DNA of 64,000 nucleotides from Vulcanimicrobiota bacterium (GTDB taxonomy: Bacteria > Vulcanimicrobiota > Vulcanimicrobiia > Vulcanimicrobiales > Vulcanimicrobiaceae), in NCBI GenBank assembly GCA_027306785.1, contig DAHUZB010000030.1, positions 1-64,000 of the forward strand, in the 5' to 3' direction. The notes under the pieces are model-generated. The model worked only from the letters and a program-made list of their open reading frames with translations. It was not told the DNA's origin and searched no databases. Below, one piece after another: positions 47,853 to 56,616 of the stretch. A program made the position numbers and the translations under genes. The first letter of the stretch is position 1. Each line of letters begins with the position of its first letter.

Positions 47853-50204
47853 ATGCATGCCTTGCTTCTCGCCGTTTGCTGCCTCGTCTCCGGCCACGTT
47901 CATGCCGCCTCCGGTGCCCCGCTCGCGGGCGCGCGCGTGGTGCTGCGCGGGCCGGTGACGATCGTGCTCAGCTCGGATGCGACGGGAGCGATCGCGACGC
48001 ACGTGAGCCCGGGCGATTACCAAGTCAACGCGGTCGCGAACGGCTACACGCCGGTGTCGACCGACGTGAAGATCGATCGCGACGTCGCGCTCGATTTCTC
48101 GCTCGAACCGCTCGACGCGCCGACGTTGCGCACGATCAGCGTGGTGACGGTCGACGGGCGTCTCGCGCCCAATCGCGGAGCGATTCCGTCGATCACCGTC
48201 ACCCGCGCGGATATGGAGCGGCTCGGTGACGATCGCATCGTGCAGGCGCTGCAGACGCTACCGGGCGCCACCTTCGCGCGTCCCGACGGCGGCGGCGCGA
48301 ACGCGGTCTCGGTGGTCGCGCTGCGTGGGCCCGATCCGTCGGAATCGCTCGTCACGCTCGACGGGCAATTGCTCAACGACGGCAACACCGGCGATCTCGA
48401 TCTCTCGCGTCTGCCGATCGCCGCATTCGCCGCGGTCGACGTAACCGAAGGTCTCGGCCCCGAGGACAGCAACGGCAGCAACACCTTCGGCGGCTCCATC
48501 AACCTCGTGTCGCTCGCGCCGACGCAGAAGCCGCACTGGGCGTTCTCGCAGTCCGCGGGCTCCTTCGGGCACACCGAGACGTGGGCGAATGCGACGGGCA
48601 GCCGCGGACGATTGGGCTACGCCTTCGCGCTCGACAATACGCATCAGCTCGGTTACGCCAACGCCGTGGTGCCGCTCTACTCGTCGGTCGACCCGACCTG
48701 CTCGCCGTGCACGACGTTGCTCGGCTCGAGCGTCGCGTCGCATGCCGCGCTCGGCAACGTCTCGTGGTCGTTCTCGCAGCGCGCGAACGTGACCGCGCGC
48801 GTCTTTCTGCTCGGTGATTCGCGCGATCAGAGCGGCTCGATCAACGGCATCAACGGGCTCGCGGGCACCCTCGATGCCAAGGGCGACGCGGTTCCGGTCG
48901 GCGCGTTCATCGGTCCCGGAGCGCAGACGTTCTCGCAGAACATTCGCGCCTACCAGGTGCGCGGTCAGGCACCGCTCGGCGCGGGCGAAGTGATCGCGAA
49001 CGCGTACGCGAGCAACAACGACATCGGGCTCGCCGGCAATCCCTCGAACCCCGCGTACGACGTCACGCACGTCGATCATCGCTACAACGGCGAAGTGAGT
49101 TGGCAGCGCACGTTCGATCGATCGAACTACTCGATCGGCGGGTACACGCGCTACGAATCACTGCAATTTCTCGCGCCTCCGTCCTCCGACGGATCGACCC
49201 TGACGTCGTTTCAGCAGCAGCCGCTCCTGGGGCAGACGATCGATACGTTCTACGTGCGCGGCGGTCTGCAAGCGACGAAGGAACTGCGACTCGACGCGGG
49301 CCTCTTTCAGACGCATTACTCGACCTTCGGCTCCAACCTCGATTCGCGCATCGGCGCGATCTACTACCTCGATCCGAAGACCTCGCTGCGTGCCTCGTTC
49401 GGGACGGGATTCCGTCCGCCGCTGCTCTTCGAACGCTACGTCTTTCCGCTAAGCCAGCTCGCGCAGGATCAGTACGGCGTCTTCGTCGGGCAGGGCAGCC
49501 CGAACGAACGGCCCGAGCACGCGACCGAATACGAACTCGGACTCTCGCATCATTTCCAATCGGCGACGCTGGACGTCTCGCTGTATCGCACCAATCTGCG
49601 CAACCCGATCGAGATCTACTATCCGTACCAACGCGCGCTCGCAAACGGCTGCGTGGGTCAGACGCCGCAGGCGCCGATCGCGGGCTGCACCTCGTATCAG
49701 AGCAACATCGGGAACGCCGTCTACCAGGGCGCCGAGCTGCGCTTCGTGCAGCGCTTCGCGCCGCAGCATCTCTTCTTGACCGCGATGTACGGTCTCAACG
49801 TCGCCTATCCGAAAGATCTCACCGCCGATTTTTCGAACCCGACATCGGGCGCGAATCTCGTGGATAATCGCCAGTTCGGCGGCATTCCGCAGCAACAGGG
49901 ATCGCTCGAACTCGATTGGGTGAAGGGCGATTGGCACGCCGCCGCGAGCGCCGTCTTTCGCGGCACCAACAACGAACTCAACACGGGCCCGTTCACCCGG
50001 GTGAACGCCTCGGTCGGCGTCAAACTCGATCCGATGATGGACCTCACCTTCGCGGGGACGAACATCTTCAACGACGGCGCGGGACGCTATACGATCTTCG
50101 GCGCGGGCGTGCCGTATCTCGGCATCGACAACGCGCCGATTCCGAGCGACCGTTACGGCGTCGAGCCCTTCGGCCTGCGAATGATCCTCACGATCCGTCA
50201 CTAG
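47853..50204 (+). CDS. TonB-dependent receptor with carboxypeptidase-like N-domain
   Basis: A 783-residue outer-membrane receptor. The signal peptide (about 1-19) leads into a short Ig-like CarboxypepD_reg domain (GAPLAGARVVLRGPVTIVLS... VSPGDYQVNAVANGY), then a plug (RADMERLGDDRIVQALQTLPGATF, LDGQLLNDGNTGDLDLSRLPI, SNTFGGSINLVSL) and a barrel ending RPYGVEPFGLRMILTIRH-like, with a terminal aromatic region. It shares its plan with the receptor at 39866 but not close sequence. No substrate gene adjoins. It starts with ATG at 47853 in a compact 63-base divergent gap. Confidence 0.88.
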   Translation: MHALLLAVCCLVSGHVHAASGAPLAGARVVLRGPVTIVLSSDATGAIATHVSPGDYQVNAVANGYTPVSTDVKIDRDVALDFSLEPLDAPTLRTISVVTVDGRLAPNRGAIPSITVTRADMERLGDDRIVQALQTLPGATFARPDGGGANAVSVVALRGPDPSESLVTLDGQLLNDGNTGDLDLSRLPIAAFAAVDVTEGLGPEDSNGSNTFGGSINLVSLAPTQKPHWAFSQSAGSFGHTETWANATGSRGRLGYAFALDNTHQLGYANAVVPLYSSVDPTCSPCTTLLGSSVASHAALGNVSWSFSQRANVTARVFLLGDSRDQSGSINGINGLAGTLDAKGDAVPVGAFIGPGAQTFSQNIRAYQVRGQAPLGAGEVIANAYASNNDIGLAGNPSNPAYDVTHVDHRYNGEVSWQRTFDRSNYSIGGYTRYESLQFLAPPSSDGSTLTSFQQQPLLGQTIDTFYVRGGLQATKELRLDAGLFQTHYSTFGSNLDSRIGAIYYLDPKTSLRASFGTGFRPPLLFERYVFPLSQLAQDQYGVFVGQGSPNERPEHATEYELGLSHHFQSATLDVSLYRTNLRNPIEIYYPYQRALANGCVGQTPQAPIAGCTSYQSNIGNAVYQGAELRFVQRFAPQHLFLTAMYGLNVAYPKDLTADFSNPTSGANLVDNRQFGGIPQQQGSLELDWVKGDWHAAASAVFRGTNNELNTGPFTRVNASVGVKLDPMMDLTFAGTNIFNDGAGRYTIFGAGVPYLGIDNAPIPSDRYGVEPFGLRMILTIRH

Positions 50205-50245
50205 CGCGGAGGTGATCGCGGCCCCCGCGGGCTATGATGTTTCGC

Positions 50246-51208
50246 ATGAAAGCCGTTCGTTTACACGCGGTCGGAGAGCCGCTTCGCGTCGAAGAGATCG
50301 AAACACCGCAGGCGCGCGACGGTGAAACGCGCGTGCGCGTGCGCGCCGCGGCATTCAACCGTCGCGACGTCTTCATCACGCAGGGGCTCTATCCGGGCAT
50401 CGAACTGCCGCGTACGCTCGGCTCCGACGGTGCGGGTGAGATCGAGGACGGCCGCGCGGTCGTCATCGATCCGATGCTCGACTGGGGTGACGATCCGCAC
50501 GTCTGGTCGCCGAAGGCATCGATCCTCGGGATGCCGCGTGACGGAACGTTCGCGCAATACGTCGTCGTGCCGAGCGGCAACGTCTATCCGAAGCCGCCGC
50601 ATCTCACCATGGAGGAAGCGGCGGCGCTTCCGCTCGCGGGACTCACCGCCTATCGCGCGATCGTCACGCGCGGCGAGCTGCGCCCGGGTGAGACGATTTT
50701 GATTCCGGGCATCGGCGGCGGCGTGCAGACCTTCGCGCTCCTCTTCGCCAAAGCGATCGGCGCGCGCGCGATCGTCACCTCGGGAAGCGACGAGAAGCTG
50801 GAGCGCGCGCGCGCACTCGGCGCCGACGTCACGATCAACTACGCGACCAATCCCGACTGGAATAAGGCGCTCAAGCGCGGCGAGGTGGATGCGGTCGTCG
50901 ATTCGTCGGGCGGCGATACGCTGAACAAAGCGCTCGGGGTGCTGCGTCCGGGCGGACGCGTGGTGATCTACGGCGGCACGCGGCTCGAAGCAACGTTCCG
51001 GCTCTTTCCGCTCTTCTGGAACCACATCGACATCCGCGGAACCTCGATGGGGAGCCCGGCCGATTTTCGCGCGATGCTCGAATTCGTGAACGCGCACGAG
51101 ATTCGTCCCGCCGTCGATCGTGTCTACCCGATGGAGCAGGTCAACGACGCCGCCGCGCGCATGGCGCAATCGGAGCAGTTCGGCAAGATCGTGCTCGCCA
51201 TCGACTAA
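50246..51208 (+). CDS. Zinc-independent medium-chain dehydrogenase/quinone oxidoreductase-like protein
   Basis: A protein of about 320 residues of the MDR superfamily: GroES-like N-half (KAVRLHAVGEPLRVEEIETPQ, FNRRDVFITQGLYPG, LGSDGAGEI), NADP-binding half with IPGIGGGVQTFALLFAKAIGARAIVTSGSDEKLERARALGAD, and AVVDSSGGDTLNKALG. The catalytic zinc cysteine of alcohol dehydrogenases is absent, so it belongs with quinone reductase-like or enoyl reductase-like MDRs. Start at 50246 (MKAV) is the family norm; ATG 50234 and 50237 are in frame. A TATGAT box (50233-50238) just upstream might be a -10 for a leaderless mRNA. The end overlaps the convergent regulator gene by four bases. Confidence 0.9.
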   Translation: MKAVRLHAVGEPLRVEEIETPQARDGETRVRVRAAAFNRRDVFITQGLYPGIELPRTLGSDGAGEIEDGRAVVIDPMLDWGDDPHVWSPKASILGMPRDGTFAQYVVVPSGNVYPKPPHLTMEEAAALPLAGLTAYRAIVTRGELRPGETILIPGIGGGVQTFALLFAKAIGARAIVTSGSDEKLERARALGADVTINYATNPDWNKALKRGEVDAVVDSSGGDTLNKALGVLRPGGRVVIYGGTRLEATFRLFPLFWNHIDIRGTSMGSPADFRAMLEFVNAHEIRPAVDRVYPMEQVNDAAARMAQSEQFGKIVLAID

Positions 51209-51963
51209 CGCGCGATCGCGCGCACCGCGTCGCCGTACCGGCGGCTCGATTGGATCTTGGTGCCGTCGCGCAGCACGAGCAGGTACTCGCCGCTGCCCCA
51301 TGGTTCGATGCGGAAGACGCGGTCGCGATTGACCGCGTAGGTGCGGTGGATGCGCACGACGCCCGCCGCGGCCACGCGTTCGCACAACTCCGAAAACGCC
51401 TCTCGCACGCGCAGGGTCGCGGGTCCGACGTGCAGCAGCGCGTAGTTGCCGTCGCTTGCGATCCAATCGATCTCGCGCGGATCGACGAGATGCACGCCTT
51501 CGCGGGTGCGGCACGCGATCGGATCGATGCGTTCCGTTCGTCGCCCCGCGGCGAGAAGCCGTTCGATCGCGCGGCGCCCGGCATCGCCTCCCGCGATCGA
51601 GCGGCGCGCGCGCGCGATCGCTTCCGCAAACCGCTCGTCGGTATACGGCTTGAGCAGATAGTCGATGGCCGCTTCTTCGAACGCACGCACGGCATAGGCG
51701 TCGTGCGCGGTGACGAAGACGATCGCCGGCGGACGCTCCGTCGTTTCGAGCAGGCGCAGAAGGCCGAACCCGTCGAGCTCGGGCATCCGCACGTCGAGGA
51801 GCAGCAGCTTCGGGCGGAGGATGCGCACGCGTTCGAGCGCGCGGCTCCCGCTCTCGCACTCGGCCACGATCTCGATATCGGGCTCGGCCGCGAGCAGCGA
51901 ACGCATGCGCAGGCGCGCGGGCGGCTCGTCGTCGGCGAGGATGACCGTGATGCGCTCAGACAT
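51205..51963 (-). CDS. LytTR-family response regulator
   Basis: A 252-residue regulator: receiver domain (ILADDEP acid pair, phosphorylated D57 in LLLLDVRMPELDG, the Thr in FVTAHD, and the lysine in YLLKPY) and a C-terminal LytTR DNA-binding domain (VHLVDPREIDWIASDGNYALLHVG... FRIEPWGSGEYLLVLRDGTKIQSSRRY). It should be phosphorylated by the kinase encoded upstream in the same operon and bind DNA as a transcription factor. ATG 51963 is the first with homology; it overlaps the kinase stop by eight bases. Confidence 0.94.
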   Translation of the reverse strand: MSERITVILADDEPPARLRMRSLLAAEPDIEIVAECESGSRALERVRILRPKLLLLDVRMPELDGFGLLRLLETTERPPAIVFVTAHDAYAVRAFEEAAIDYLLKPYTDERFAEAIARARRSIAGGDAGRRAIERLLAAGRRTERIDPIACRTREGVHLVDPREIDWIASDGNYALLHVGPATLRVREAFSELCERVAAAGVVRIHRTYAVNRDRVFRIEPWGSGEYLLVLRDGTKIQSSRRYGDAVRAIAR

Positions 51964-53026
51964 GCAGCACCCGGCGCGGCACGCGCAACGCGGCAACCGC
52001 GCCGCCGCCGGTTCGCGGAACGAGCGCGAGCGAGGCGCCGTCGCCGTACATGCGCTCGATCCGCCGCCGTGAATTGCCGATCCCGATTCCTTCGGCGGGC
52101 GCGTCGCCGCGCAGCCCGACGCCGTCGTCGCTCACGGTGAGAAGGATCGCGTGCTCGCCTTCGAGACGCGCGGCGATCTCGACCGTGACCGTGCGGGCGA
52201 GCGGCTCCGCGCCGTGCTCGATCGCGTTCTCGACCAGCGGTTGCAGCACGAAGCTCGGTACCCGTTCGTCGCGTAGCTCCGGCGGCACGTTCACGCGTAC
52301 GGCGAGTCGCTCGCCGAAGCGCACGCGCATGATGCCGAGATAGGCGTCGAGGAGATCGAGTTCGCGTCCGAGGCGCTGCTCCTGCGACGGCGAGCCGTCG
52401 AGCGTGGCACGCAGCAGTGCGCCTAGGCGCGCGAGCATCTCTTCGGCCGCCGCGGGATCGTGGCGCAGGAGCGCGCTCACGCCGTTGAGCGTGTTGTTGA
52501 CGAAGTGCGGATCGAGTTGCGAACGCAGGGCATCGAGTCGGGCGTTAGCGAGCTCGGTTTCGAGACGCGCCGCGTGTACGTCGCGCTCGCGCGCGAGGCG
52601 CGCGTGTTCGTAGGCGATGATCGCGGCGAAGACCGCGGCGTTGCCGAATGCATACGAGAAGAAGTCGAACGCGAACCCCGTTGCGATCGAGGCATTGCCG
52701 CCGAAGAGGCGGTTTTCGAGCGGGATGTAGAGTAGGCTCTCGATCAGAAATCCGAAGACGATCCCGATCGCGTAGATTGCGAAGGCGAGCGGCGGCGAAT
52801 AGTCGCGCCGCTGCACGAAACGCACGAGCACGATGTAGAACGGTGTAACCGCACCCGCCGTGTACCATTCCAGCAGGCGTTCGCCCAGAATGTGCGGGAT
52901 CGCGATCGGCTGATGCGTGTAGGCGCGCTCGGCGATCTCCTGCGCGGCGCGCAGCAGTCCGAGCGAGGTCCAGATCGCGATCCAAATCCCGATCCCGCGC
53001 AGCAGCGCGGCCCGCCCGCGCGTCAC
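51956..53026 (-). CDS. LytS/YehU-type sensor histidine kinase
   Basis: A 356-residue membrane kinase with about four hydrophobic helices (residues 10-25, 56-70, 81-103, 124-140), a short coiled region, and a His_kinase domain (HATPase_c with ENAIEHG, DDGVGLRG and GIGIGNSRRRIERMYG). The phosphoacceptor is H174 in LRSQLDPHFVNNTLNGV. In most family members this reads QLNPHFLFNTLN, so the asparagine to aspartate and FLFN to FVNN changes are atypical but keep the histidine. Signal unknown. GTG 53026 overlaps the upstream hydrolase stop and the end overlaps the regulator gene. Confidence 0.92.
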   Translation of the reverse strand: MTRGRAALLRGIGIWIAIWTSLGLLRAAQEIAERAYTHQPIAIPHILGERLLEWYTAGAVTPFYIVLVRFVQRRDYSPPLAFAIYAIGIVFGFLIESLLYIPLENRLFGGNASIATGFAFDFFSYAFGNAAVFAAIIAYEHARLARERDVHAARLETELANARLDALRSQLDPHFVNNTLNGVSALLRHDPAAAEEMLARLGALLRATLDGSPSQEQRLGRELDLLDAYLGIMRVRFGERLAVRVNVPPELRDERVPSFVLQPLVENAIEHGAEPLARTVTVEIAARLEGEHAILLTVSDDGVGLRGDAPAEGIGIGNSRRRIERMYGDGASLALVPRTGGGAVAALRVPRRVLHV

Positions 53027-53988
53027 GGCTCCGTCACCGCCCGAAAGAATGCCTCCGCGTTCTCATCGCAGGTCAGCGGTCGCTGCATCCACATCTGATG
53101 GCCGACGCCGGGGATCCGTAGATACTGCGCGTGCGGCAGCAGCTTCGCGAGTTCGTCGTCGATCAAGCGCAGAAACGGGTAGGTCTCCTCGCCCGAGATC
53201 ACGAGCGACGGTGTCTCGATCGAGCGCACTTGCGCCGCGGTGATCCTGGGAAAGAGCGTTCCGCGGGTCATCATCACATCCCATTCGTGCGCGTCGCGCA
53301 TCGTCTCGTCGCGATCCGCCTGCGACCACGACGCCCAGCGATGCGGATCGTCGAAGACATAGTCGATGAAGTCGGCCACGCCCTGCTCGCGCGCGCCCGC
53401 CCGAAAGTCGCGCTGCATCGGAATCACCATATCGCGGTAGATGTCGCGGTAGGCCGCGCGACCCTCGGATGCGTGCGGGGGTTCGAGTTCTCGCAGCAGC
53501 GAGACGGCGGGCGGCTCGGCGAGCACCATCGCGCGCAGCAGATCGGGGTGTCGCAGTGCAAAGAAGAGTGCGACGAAGGCGCCGTATGAATGGCCGACCA
53601 GCAGAATCTTATGCAAGTGCATCACGCGCACGAACGCGGCAAGATCGTCGGCATCGGCGATCGCCGAATAGCCGTCGATCGGCGCGTTGCGGTTGGGCGG
53701 GTTATAGCGGCGACTGTAGGCGATCGCGCGGTAGTGCGGCGCGAACGCGTTGAGCGCGCCGTTCCAGTACGACATATCGGAGATCGAGCCGTGCACGAAG
53801 ACGACGGGCGTGCCGTGCCCTTCCTCGGCGTAGTGGAGTCTCACCCCGTTCCCGATGTCGGCGACGCCGAAGGTGACCCCCGGCGGAACGCCCGAGGCGA
53901 GGCAGCTCGCCGCGCCGAGCAACTGCAGGAGCGCCGCGATGAGCAGGATGAGTGCGATTGTCGTGAGGCGTGCGAGGAACGTGTTCAT
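53023..53988 (-). CDS. Alpha/beta hydrolase, probably exported
   Basis: A 321-residue alpha/beta-hydrolase with a hydrophobic N-terminus (about 1-30, TTIALILLIAALLQLLGAASC) that is a signal peptide or anchor. The fold is clear: VVFVHGSISDMSYW (oxyanion loop), LVGHSYGAF (nucleophile Ser), and GVGHQMW (catalytic His), with a likely acidic residue in TPSLVISGEE. Substrate unknown; epoxide hydrolase-, haloperoxidase- or lactonase-like activities are possible. It is the first gene of the hydrolase-kinase-regulator operon, so the hydrolase may process or respond to the sensed molecule. Confidence 0.85.
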   Translation of the reverse strand: MNTFLARLTTIALILLIAALLQLLGAASCLASGVPPGVTFGVADIGNGVRLHYAEEGHGTPVVFVHGSISDMSYWNGALNAFAPHYRAIAYSRRYNPPNRNAPIDGYSAIADADDLAAFVRVMHLHKILLVGHSYGAFVALFFALRHPDLLRAMVLAEPPAVSLLRELEPPHASEGRAAYRDIYRDMVIPMQRDFRAGAREQGVADFIDYVFDDPHRWASWSQADRDETMRDAHEWDVMMTRGTLFPRITAAQVRSIETPSLVISGEETYPFLRLIDDELAKLLPHAQYLRIPGVGHQMWMQRPLTCDENAEAFFRAVTEP

Positions 53989-54064
53989 GTCCGCAGTATG
54001 GCGCGAGCCGAGCGGCGCGCCCAGGCCTACGGGACGAACCGCATCGGCGGCGTGACGAACGGCG

Positions 54065-54988
54065 CTACGCCGTGCGCAGGCGATATTCGTAGAGCGTATC
54101 GAGCGTGAGCATCGCGCCGAGTTCTGCTTCGATGAGCGGCGCGTGTTCGGCGCCCACGATCGATTCCCACGCCGGATTGAGGATCGCGGTCTCGTCGTCG
54201 GTCATCGCGCGTGCGAGCGGACGGGCATCGACGCGCCCTTCGTGGGTGAGCGCGAGCAGATAGGCGAGCATCTGACGCGCCATCGCGGGCCACAGGATCG
54301 GCCGCGCGCTCCCGTAGATGGCGAGTACCAACTGCGGAATCGTCCGCGGCCTGCCGCGCAGCGCTTCGATCAGCTCCGCTTCGCGCGCGCGGCGATGCTC
54401 GATATACTCCGCGATCTTCGCCTGCGCGTCGTCGACGATCGGGCCGTGCCCACCGTAGATGCGACGCGCGTTCGCGAATTCGCTCGCGAAACGCGCGAGC
54501 GTCCGTTGATAGGGGCGCATCGCTCCGCCCGGCGGAGCGATCACGACCGTACCTTCGCCGAGGATCACGTCGCCCGTGAAGAGCGCGCCCTCGTGCGGTT
54601 CGTAGATCGCGAGATGTTCGAAGGTGTGTCCGGGGGCATCGATGATGCGCAGCGCGAGCTCGCCGACGCGAAGATCCTCATCGAGCGTCACGTCCGCGTC
54701 GCGCGGAACCTCGGAGTTCGGATGCGCGAGCACGCGTGCCCCGGTGCGTTCGCGCAGCGGCGCCGCCCCCGGCGCGTGATCGGGATGTCCGTGCGTCACC
54801 ACGATCGTCGAGATGCGCAGGCCCCGTTCGCTCGCGTTCGCTTCGAGCGCGTCGAGATGACGCGGTATGACGGGGCCGGGATCGACCACGATCGCTTCGC
54901 CGCTTCCGGCATCGATCACGTAGGAGTTGGTGCCGGAGAGCGTCATCGCCGACGGATTGGGCGCGCGTACGAGCGCGATACGGCTCAC
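54065..54988 (-). CDS. MBL-fold metallo-hydrolase (LACTB2-like)
   Basis: A 307-residue metallo-beta-lactamase-fold hydrolase. The metal motif THGHPDHAPG is intact, with ALFTGDVILG, GHTFEHL, and the later histidine IYGGHGPIV. The N-terminal segment NSYVIDAGSGEAIVVDPGP and the helical C-terminal half (about 220-307) with a winged-helix-like region match the LACTB2/RNase-type branch, some of which cleave RNA, although many similar proteins hydrolyse other esters. GTG 54988 overlaps the NUDIX stop (GTGA), so the two hydrolases are coupled. Confidence 0.9.
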   Translation of the reverse strand: MSRIALVRAPNPSAMTLSGTNSYVIDAGSGEAIVVDPGPVIPRHLDALEANASERGLRISTIVVTHGHPDHAPGAAPLRERTGARVLAHPNSEVPRDADVTLDEDLRVGELALRIIDAPGHTFEHLAIYEPHEGALFTGDVILGEGTVVIAPPGGAMRPYQRTLARFASEFANARRIYGGHGPIVDDAQAKIAEYIEHRRAREAELIEALRGRPRTIPQLVLAIYGSARPILWPAMARQMLAYLLALTHEGRVDARPLARAMTDDETAILNPAWESIVGAEHAPLIEAELGAMLTLDTLYEYRLRTA

Positions 54989-55668
54989 CACGCACCTTCG
55001 AGTTCGGCCGGCATCACGAAGCCTTCGGAGGGCGCGCGGTCGGGCATGATCGTGAGGATCGGCTTTGCCTGCGCGAAGGCAAGCGCGTCGTCGACGTTTG
55101 CGTGCGCCGCGAGACGTTCGAGATGTTTGACCGTGGGATAGACGAGGTGCAGCCGACCGTCGGCGTGCTCGCGTAAGGCCTGCGCGGGTGCGATCCAGCG
55201 CTCGTCGTGCGTCTCGACCGCGTCGGCGACGCCCGGTTGCTCGCTCGGGGCGCGAGCGATGAAAAAGTGCGTGTTGTAGCGACGCAGCTCGGTCGGCGGG
55301 GTGATCCAATGCGAGTAGAGCACGAGCGCAACCGGATCGAGCTCGACGCTCGCTTCTTCGCGCAGTTCGCGCACCGCGGCGTGCACGAGCGCCGAGGCGT
55401 CGAAGCCGCCGACGGGCGGCTCGCTCGTGCCGAGCGCGGCGGGCACCTTCGCGCGGAATTCGCGAGCGATGCGCTCGCCCGTCCACGAGGCGGGGGTGGT
55501 GTAGTCGCGCGGATCGACCGTGCCGCCCGGAAAGACGAAGGCATCGGGTGCGAAGCTGCTGCGGGCACTGCGGCGCAGCATGAGGACCTCGAGGCCGCCC
55601 GCGGGCAGATCGCGCACGAGCATAACGGTGGAAGCCAGACGGATTCTCGGGAACTCGGGGTGGTACAC
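54985..55668 (-). CDS. NUDIX hydrolase
   Basis: A 227-residue NUDIX protein. The nudix helix is recognisable as AAVRELREEASVELD (REx2EE core present), with LRRSARSSFAPDAFVFPGGTVDPRD in front, the arrangement of NUDT19-like enzymes that hydrolyse CoA and other nucleotide derivatives. Start GTG 55668 is chosen because residues before it are antisense to the neighbouring secreted gene and show no similarity; the first family strand begins at TVMLVRD. It is divergent from the 55688 gene, with about 20 bases between them, and coupled to the MBL hydrolase. Confidence 0.85.
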   Translation of the reverse strand: MYHPEFPRIRLASTVMLVRDLPAGGLEVLMLRRSARSSFAPDAFVFPGGTVDPRDYTTPASWTGERIAREFRAKVPAALGTSEPPVGGFDASALVHAAVRELREEASVELDPVALVLYSHWITPPTELRRYNTHFFIARAPSEQPGVADAVETHDERWIAPAQALREHADGRLHLVYPTVKHLERLAAHANVDDALAFAQAKPILTIMPDRAPSEGFVMPAELEGAW

Positions 55669-55687
55669 GCTGCGTTTCTCCTCAACG

Positions 55688-56095
55688 ATGAACACGCGTC
55701 TTACCGCCCTCGCCGCGGCCGTCCTGTTGCTCGCCGCCTCACCCGCGCCGAGTCCGACCCCCTCGCCTTCGCCCTCGTCGGCGATCGCCGTGCCGACGAT
55801 TCCGCCCGGCGTCGGCGGCGCCGTCGAACGCATCTTGGAGAAAGTCGCGGGCGACGCGATCGCACCGCTCGGCGTCGATCCCAATCACGTGCGCGGTACC
55901 GTCACGTTCTTTCGACGCTTCGATCTGCAAGTACGCATGCCGCTCGATACCTACAAGCAGATCCGTCTGCATCAAGGCACGATCATTAACCCGCGCGGCG
56001 CCACGCTCGCGCCCGGACAGTTCGTCGACGTGCGCGGCCAGGTCAACGCCGACGGATCGATGAACGCCGACGAGATCACGATCCTGCATTCGTAA
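55688..56095 (+). CDS. Small secreted protein with OB-fold-like domain
   Basis: A 135-residue exported protein: signal peptide (about 1-22), Pro/Ser-rich linker (SPAPSPTPSPSPSS), a short helix (GGAVERILEKVAGDAI) and an approximately 60-residue end (VRGTVTFFRRFDLQVRM... LAPGQFVDVRGQVNADGSMNADEITIL) resembling DUF5666-type small beta-barrels. No catalytic residue or ligand site is evident. It is read divergently from the NUDIX gene and is followed by the RpiB-like gene after 16 bases. Confidence 0.72.
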   Translation: MNTRLTALAAAVLLLAASPAPSPTPSPSPSSAIAVPTIPPGVGGAVERILEKVAGDAIAPLGVDPNHVRGTVTFFRRFDLQVRMPLDTYKQIRLHQGTIINPRGATLAPGQFVDVRGQVNADGSMNADEITILHS

Positions 56096-56111
56096 CGGAA
56101 GGGACCCGCGC

Positions 56112-56552
56112 ATGCGCGTCGCGTTCGGAAGCGACCTGACGAACGAACTCACCGCGGCGCTGCAGCGCGACTTGCGCGAACGCGGCTGCGAGGTGCTTGC
56201 ATTCGGCGCGCTGCGTGACGACGGCGATGACGCGTGGCAACACATGGCGCGCGAGGTCGGCGAAGCGGTGGCGAGCGGCGCGTGCGCGTTCGGCATCGTG
56301 TGTTGCTGGACGGGAACCGGTGCGAGCATTGCCGCGAACAAGGTGGCGGGCGTGCGCGCCGCGCTGTGCGGCGATGCGACGACGGCCGCGGGCGCGCGCG
56401 AGTGGAACGACGCCAACGTGCTCGCGCTCAGCCTGCGTACGACATCAGTCGCGGTCGGCCGGGAGATTCTCGACGCGTGGCTCGCCGGGCGCCCGACCGA
56501 GGACGCGCACTACCGGGCGATGATCGCCGACCTCGCCGCGCACGATTGTTGA
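56112..56552 (+). CDS. RpiB/LacA/LacB-like isomerase, catalytic histidine replaced
   Basis: A 146-residue protein with the whole RpiB fold: VAFGSDLTNEL, GIVCCWTGTGASIAANK, VRAALC and NDANVLALSL. The enediol-forming cysteine is kept (C65 aligns to E. coli RpiB C66). However, the ring-opening histidine of SRQHNDTNVL is tryptophan here (AREWNDANVL, W98), and the DH pair of the first loop is DL (L9). These changes make ordinary ribose 5-phosphate isomerase activity doubtful. The consistent hydrophobic substitutions look like a separate subfamily with another substrate rather than decay. The gene stands between two secreted-protein genes. Confidence 0.85.
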   Translation: MRVAFGSDLTNELTAALQRDLRERGCEVLAFGALRDDGDDAWQHMAREVGEAVASGACAFGIVCCWTGTGASIAANKVAGVRAALCGDATTAAGAREWNDANVLALSLRTTSVAVGREILDAWLAGRPTEDAHYRAMIADLAAHDC

Positions 56553-56616
56553 ATCCGCCTACATCCAAAGCGGCGCGTCCTCCGTTTCATGGGGCACAGG
56601 AGGATTCGCACTACTT

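Noticed and set aside
50233-50238. TATGAT as a certain promoter for the MDR gene
   Set aside because: No -35 is seen and the bases overlap possible ATG starts; mentioned only as a possibility in that gene's entry.
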